From Sorghum bicolor (Eukaryota > Streptophyta > Magnoliopsida > Poales > Poaceae), in the NCBI RefSeq assembly GCF_000003195.3, contig NC_012875.2, positions 12,949,129 through 13,013,128 of the forward strand: DNA of 64,000 nucleotides. Reading direction: 5' to 3'. How positions within the stretch are numbered: the stretch's first letter is position 1; the number at the start of each line of letters is the position of its first letter. Below, piece by piece: positions 59,760 to 64,000 of this stretch. Below the pieces are notes generated by a model. That model saw only the letters and a program-made list of their open reading frames with translations, made no database searches and had not been told where the DNA came from. The translations under genes and the position numbers were made by a program.

Positions 59760-60310
59760 GTGTGCCCACTTAGTCCCCGAGCCTGGTAGTAGGTGACGTA
59801 GGCACGTGGTGCCAGGGTCAAAAGAAAAGTCCTCAAAGAAATTTTGAGACTGAAATGCATCGCTAGATGCATCGTACCGATGTAGTCCCCGAGCTTGCTG
59901 GAAGGCGAAGTATGAGCCTTGTAGCAAGGTCTAAAAAATTGAATTTACCAGTCCCCGAGCATATCATGCTCGTCTGCAATTGAATAGACTAATCGACCAG
60001 TCTCCGAGCATATAACGCTCGGTGGTCGGTACAGTCCCCGAATTCTCAAATTGGCGGGCTGGTCGACCAGTCCCCGAGCGTATAGTGCTCGGTGGTCGGT
60101 GCAGTCCCCAAGTTCATAAATTGGTGAGCTGGTCGACCAGTCCCCGAGCGTATAGTGCTCGGTGGTCGGCACAGTCTTCGAGCACAGCATAGAGAGTAGT
60201 CGACAAGTCCCCGAGCGTGGTTGGGAACGTAAACGTGCTCGGTGGTCGGAGCAGTCCCCGGGCACAGCGTAGGGAATAGTCGACGAGTCCCCGAGCGTAG
60301 CTTGTCGACT
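59760..60310 (-). repeat. Degenerate minisatellite with GCTCGGGGACT motif
   Basis: The plus-strand phrase AGTCCCCGAGC or a close variant occurs about a dozen times, near 59770, 59884, 59950, 60000, 60031, 60068, 60101, 60138, 60172, 60203, 60250 and 60286. From 59950 on, spacing averages 30-37 bp in a longer unit of about 70 bp that includes GTGCTCGGTGGTCGG. Two copies form CGAGCGTATAGTGCTCG hairpins. On the element's own strand this is the 3' untranslated part. Confidence 0.8.
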
Positions 60311-60830
60311 GGGCCAAACCCCTGAAAAATAAATATAAAGAATAGGTAGTACATGATGTATAAATAAACTTTAGATAAAAATCAGTACTGAGATAAGTTT
60401 TAGATTTTTTTGTTATAAAATTAGCACAAGTAGTTAATTCATCCTAGAGCTTGTACGAGCTCTGGTCTAGCCAACAATCAGCATGAGGTGCGGAACCTAG
60501 ACACGCGTGGGATTGCCAGCCTCGCCAGAGAGCTACTGCCGACCACCCGGAACGCAGAGGGCGGATCTCGTGCACGTGTAGGGAGGAGTCGGAGACAGTA
60601 CCGGCTCTGGAAAGCTCGTGTAGGAGAAAAAACTAGTGTGGCTAAACAAAAAGTTGTTTTTGAAGGATAATAAAAAATATTATGCCAAAAATAAATAAGA
60701 TATTAGAAGTGTACTTATCTTTGGATGAAAGTCTGGTCGGTGACGACAAAATTGTCTGGCCCTCGAGCTTTTGGACTTGTTATCGTGACGGTGGTCGCTG
60801 TTGTCGTAGCGTCGTTCTTCGCGGCGATTA
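60311..60830. other. Non-coding internal region of short minus-strand element
   Basis: 520 bp between the minisatellite and the gag-like remnant. It has a partly AT-rich stretch around 60320-60430 and 60655-60700. I see no supportable gene. Confidence 0.5.
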
Positions 60831-61138
60831 TTATTGCGACTGGTGGTCAGAGCAAGTAGGCCAAACAATTTGGTCGATGGCCCGAGCAGGTCGGTGTTGT
60901 CGATCTGCCTCCCTTTGTAGCAGGGAAGCGGGTGACGCGTTGTCGGCGTGGTCGGAGACGTTGCTGGAGTAGTCGGAGTCGTAGCCAGCGTGGTTGAAGC
61001 CGCCGCTGACGTCGATGAAGAAGTGGTTGGCGCAGATCGGATCTACACCTCCTCCGTGGTCATGGCGGTGAAGTTGTTGAAGCTGATGGTGAACGTGAAG
61101 CCGCCCGCCATGGCCGCGAAGTCGGGGATGATGACCAT
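60831..61138 (-). pseudogene. Short gag-like reading frame of the minus-strand element (frameshifted)
   Basis: ATG at 61138-61136 opens MVIIPDFAAMAGGF, followed by FTFTISFNNFTAM. TAG at 61045-61043 ends this frame, while the next frame stays open with NHFFIDVSGGFNHAGYDSDY and ADNASPASLLQREADRQH to a stop at 60831. A small indel near 61045 would join them. I recognise no enzymatic domain. Position right after the primer site suggests the start of a gag or a leader protein of the parent family. Confidence 0.55.
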
Positions 61139-61166
61139 CTCGTTCGTCGAAGAAGTTGTACGCACA

Positions 61167-61184
61167 CCCCCTACCTAGCGCGCC
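61167..61184 (-). other. Primer binding site of short element (minus strand)
   Basis: On the minus strand, TGGCGCGCTAGGTAGGGG starts 2 nt inside the 5' LTR end (61187). It resembles the TGGCGCGCCAGGTAGGGG type of site that I associate with other grass Ty3 elements. The tRNA is not assigned. Confidence 0.65.
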
Positions 61185-61186
61185 AC

Positions 61187-61595
61187 TGTCGACGAAAGCT
61201 GGTCGGCAGTCTACCTTGGGGTATACCCACGGTAGTAGTTTATAGGTAGACGGTGCGCAAACTACGAACTCGATGGTGACGCAAGACACGAACAAGCTTT
61301 TTATCCAGGTTCGGCCGCCGAGTTGGCGTAATACCTATGTCCTGCGTCTGGTTGTATTGATTTGTGTTGAGAGAATATGATGTGTATGACTTGTCCTCTA
61401 GGGACCCCTGCCCCTCCTTATATATCCTGAAGGGACAGAGTTACAAGCAAAGTATCCTATTTGGTACAAAATCTTGTAGCCTTGCGGTGCACGCCGACCA
61501 GTCGTGCGCCGCACGTCTTCATCCTGTGGGCCGAGCCACCTCTGATGGTGCGGCCCATATAGGCCCATGAGGGTATAGGGGTTTATACCCCCACA
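61187..61595 (-). repeat. 5' LTR (minus orientation) of short element
   Basis: 409 bp, three differences by eye from 59064-59472. The minus-strand TATA box TATATAAGG lies at about 61416-61424. It is followed on the plus strand by TSD ATATG (61596-61600). Confidence 0.95.
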
Positions 61596-62224
61596 ATATG
61601 AAACTACAAGACATATATATAAGATTTTGGAAAAATATTAGAATCACCATGTCGGATGAACATATGACAAAATAACCAAAATAAACTCTGTAGATCTTGA
61701 GATGTTATGAAATTTTGTATTTGGCAACTTTTTTATTAGAGTTCATCTTGTCATGCAAAACCGCGTTTTTAATTGAAAATTTTACATTTTGATTTTTTAA
61801 ACAACCTCGGATGGAAAAACTCTCTAAATAAACTTTGTAGATCTCAAAAAGTTATGAAACTTTGTAGTTGATAACTTTTTGTTTTGAAATCATCTTGTCA
61901 TGCAAAAACTACAGTTGAATTTCTTAAATTTGAAAATTCTTTGCCGAGTGTTTTTCTTTGACACTCGGCAAACAACTTCTTTGCCGAGTGTCAAAAATAA
62001 AACACTCGGCAAAGAAAATTTCAAATCGAATTTTGAAGCCTTAAACGAATTCAAATCAAAAAGTTTTTAACTACAAAGTTGTATAACTTCTCATGATCTA
62101 CAACATTTATTTTGATCATTTCTTTATTTGACAAAGCCAAAACAAAATTATTTAGAAATTTTACATCTCTCTTATAGTATATGAAACTATAAGACACATA
62201 TATAAGATTTTAGAAAAATATTAG
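61596..62224. repeat. Satellite array, block 6
   Basis: Resumes the unit cut at 59063 and extends about one unit to aaatattag at 62224. Its last 360 bp carry the same private variants as block 4, directly before an identical LTR start. Confidence 0.92.
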
Positions 62225-64000
62225 TGTTGACGGTCCTTAAGTACTAAAATTAATAATCAAATAAACATGAAAAAGGATCAATATGAAACAAACATCTAGA
62301 ATTAGGGTTTTATCTGACAGAATTCCACGAGTTTTGGTGTTTATCTATTTCTGCAGAGGTTTATCAGAAAATATGGAGAGAAGGCCCACATGTCATGTTT
62401 ACAACGAGATAATTACGTGCCGCGCAATTTTCCTCAATCTAGAAGAATCCAGAAGCCACGGGAACGAACGAGAAGGGATTCGGGCTCGGGGGCAGGGCGC
62501 CCGCCCACCCCCCTTGGGCGCCCGCCCAGGTCAGGAAACCAATCGGGACTCTGCTTCGGGACTACGCTCCACCGACCTAAAGGATTAATCTAAACCATAC
62601 AATCTATGTCGGTTTGATCCAATGGCTCACGTTCACTTGAGGAGACTATAAAACCAGACCCCCTGGCCCCTGGAGGAGAGGAGAAGAAATCATTATTCAG
62701 AGGTAGCCATCAAAGTCAGGGTTTAGAGCTTCTCTCCCACAGAGAATTAGAATTAGCTACTCCCTAATCCTTCAAGTTTAGAGGTTTGATTAGATAGCAA
62801 TTAGAGAAGTAGAGCACTACGCTCTGGATTCGGATCTTCGGTAATAAAGATTGGTATTATTCATATCTTTCTCTAATTCTTTGTTCTAATTGCATTATGT
62901 CTCTAATTATTATGTTCTTAGTTTGCTCTAGTTCTATATTTGATATAGCTCTAATTGATAATGAGTTTATGTATAAGTTTGCAAAGCGCTTTGCTCTTGA
63001 CGCGAGGGAGTTAGGTGATAGATCACATGTGAGCGTGGTGCTTAGATGTTATTTATCTGCAAATGTATCCTATTGACCGGGTCGTGTGGTAGTTCGCGAT
63101 AGTGACAGCTTCGTTGATTCTTATATAGTCCACCCTCCGTTGATAGGACAGGCAGAACCGGTATTGTGGAGTAAGTCATGCGATGCTCTGATTTACTTTA
63201 TCAATGTTCCTTATACATGAATGAAGAGTCTTTTATGCTATATATGATCTTGTAGATAACTAGAGTAGATTATGACTTAGTAGTTAGTAGATAACTTAGA
63301 ATCCATTCTCTAGCTAATCCGACATCACCTACATATATGAGGAGTAGTCTATTTTCTAATCGCTGTGTTATTTATCCCTTGAACTTATAATTCATTATCA
63401 TTATCTTTATGGTTTACCCCCTGCTAAAGTAAGTGACTGTGTGACGAGTTTCTCATTAGTAATCATGTTCTTGCAAGTTTATCTCTAGTTTATGCCTTGA
63501 TAGATTTTGCCCCTTTGATTTAATTTCATTTTCTTGAGATCCCTTGAGCAAAATTATAAATAACGATACCTGGAATACTTATCCTGGTGAAATGCTACAA
63601 TGAGGTGTTTTATTTGTGCGCTTGCGGATAGAATAGATTATTTTCTAGAGAGCCTTTACATTTATAAATACCTTTGTACACTCTGGGGCCATGCTAGGGA
63701 TGACAACCTAGTATCTAAGTGGTGTTAGCTAGTGTCAACAAGCATTTCTGGCGCCGTTGCCGGGGAACTTATAGGAATTTATACGAGTCTCAGGAATAAG
63801 TCATAAAAGGGAACAAAAGGGTAATGCCTAGGAAAGCCAGAAAATCAATCAAGGTTATTCATATAAAATATTAGACTAGACTATAGAGAAATAATTGCAT
63901 AAAAACAGCTACTAAGTGAGAAATCATAACAAGGCACCTCTGCTTTGGCAGGTTCACCCTGTTGTTTTTCTATGTTTATATTTTTATACAGGGTATAACA
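62225..64000 (+). mobile_element. Athila-like element, copy 2 (runs off the window)
   Basis: LTR 62225-63740 (1516 bp), primer site at 63749-63766 (TGGCGCCGTTGCCGGGGA) and leader to the window end. The offset from copy 1 is a constant 5442 bp with roughly 1% differences. TATA box at 62647-62653; GC blocks at 62495-62506 and 62516-62527. The gag start would lie just past the window. Confidence 0.9.

Larger units (their letters stand above)
59064..61595 (-). mobile_element. Short non-autonomous LTR retrotransposon, minus orientation
   Basis: 2532 bp with two 409-bp LTRs that differ at three positions by eye, and a perfect ATATG TSD. Read on the minus strand, the LTR starts TGTGGGGG and ends CGTCGACA. 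A primer site follows at 61186 downward, and a purine-rich CTCGGGGACTAGC precedes the 3' LTR at about 59485-59473. It encodes only a short gag-like remnant and has no pol, so it needs helper enzymes. The low LTR divergence makes it the youngest insertion in the window. Confidence 0.9.

Noticed and set aside
56783..63740. Reading the LTRs at 56783 and 62225 as the two LTRs of one element
   Set aside because: Both are followed by a primer site and leader, and satellite lies on the inner side of the second one. They are two 5' ends, not a 5'/3' pair.
1..64000. Host protein-coding, tRNA or rRNA genes
   Set aside because: All recognisable coding belongs to retrotransposons. The tRNA-like matches are short primer binding sites only.

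Overview
The window looks like heterochromatic intergenic DNA from a grass nuclear genome, probably a panicoid such as sorghum, maize, sugarcane or Miscanthus. The reasons are long AT-rich tandem arrays carrying the CTTTGCCGAGTGT/ACACTCGGCAAAG motif, which I associate with panicoid CACTA-type transposons, and nested LTR retrotransposons of the Tekay, Athila and TAT lineages. I see no host gene, tRNA, rRNA or CRISPR array. Species is not decidable from what I can see.

Layout. The base layer is a tandem repeat with a unit of about 584-591 bp. It survives as blocks at 1-6856, 27111-29310, about 33400-43973, 56420-56782, about 58886-59063 and 61596-62224. Retrotransposons were inserted into it. 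(1) A Tekay-type Ty3 chromovirus lies at 6857-27110, with TSD AAAAC. Its 3' LTR is split by (2) a non-autonomous Athila-like element at 18589-26892, which encodes gag and two successive protease domains but no RT or integrase. (3) At 29311-33399 is a truncated Tekay-like element consisting of a 5' LTR, PBS and some leader. (4) A nearly full-length TAT-lineage element lies at 43974-56419, with TSD CTTTG. It has gag, PR, RT, two RNase H domains and integrase on the plus strand. On the minus strand it carries an intron-containing plant-mobile-domain (PMD) gene. (5) At 56783-58885 is a truncated Athila-like fragment, and a near-identical copy with the same satellite flank starts at 62225 and runs off the window. 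(6) Between these two, a short minus-strand LTR element lies at 59064-61595, with TSD ATATG.

How the parts relate. Within each element the order is LTR promoter, tRNA primer site, capsid and enzyme polyprotein, polypurine tract, LTR, so transcription, reverse transcription and integration functions can be read off. All coding regions are broken, mostly by single stop codons of the type that C-to-T change makes from CAG, CAA and CGA; the reading frame otherwise stays open. By eye, the LTR pairs differ at about 3/409 sites (element 6), 12/722 (TAT), roughly 2% (Athila-like) and more for Tekay. That suggests Tekay inserted first and the minus-strand element last. The satellite array has itself been rearranged by a 2949-bp tandem duplication, by a higher-order repeat and by co-amplification of an inserted retrotransposon.

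Most notable items: the six-exon antisense PMD gene with intact splice signals in the TAT element, the doubled protease of the Athila-like element, the dense GCCGAT/ATCGGC hexamers throughout the TAT element, the large dyad symmetry of the satellite unit, and two elements inserted at the same position of the satellite unit.
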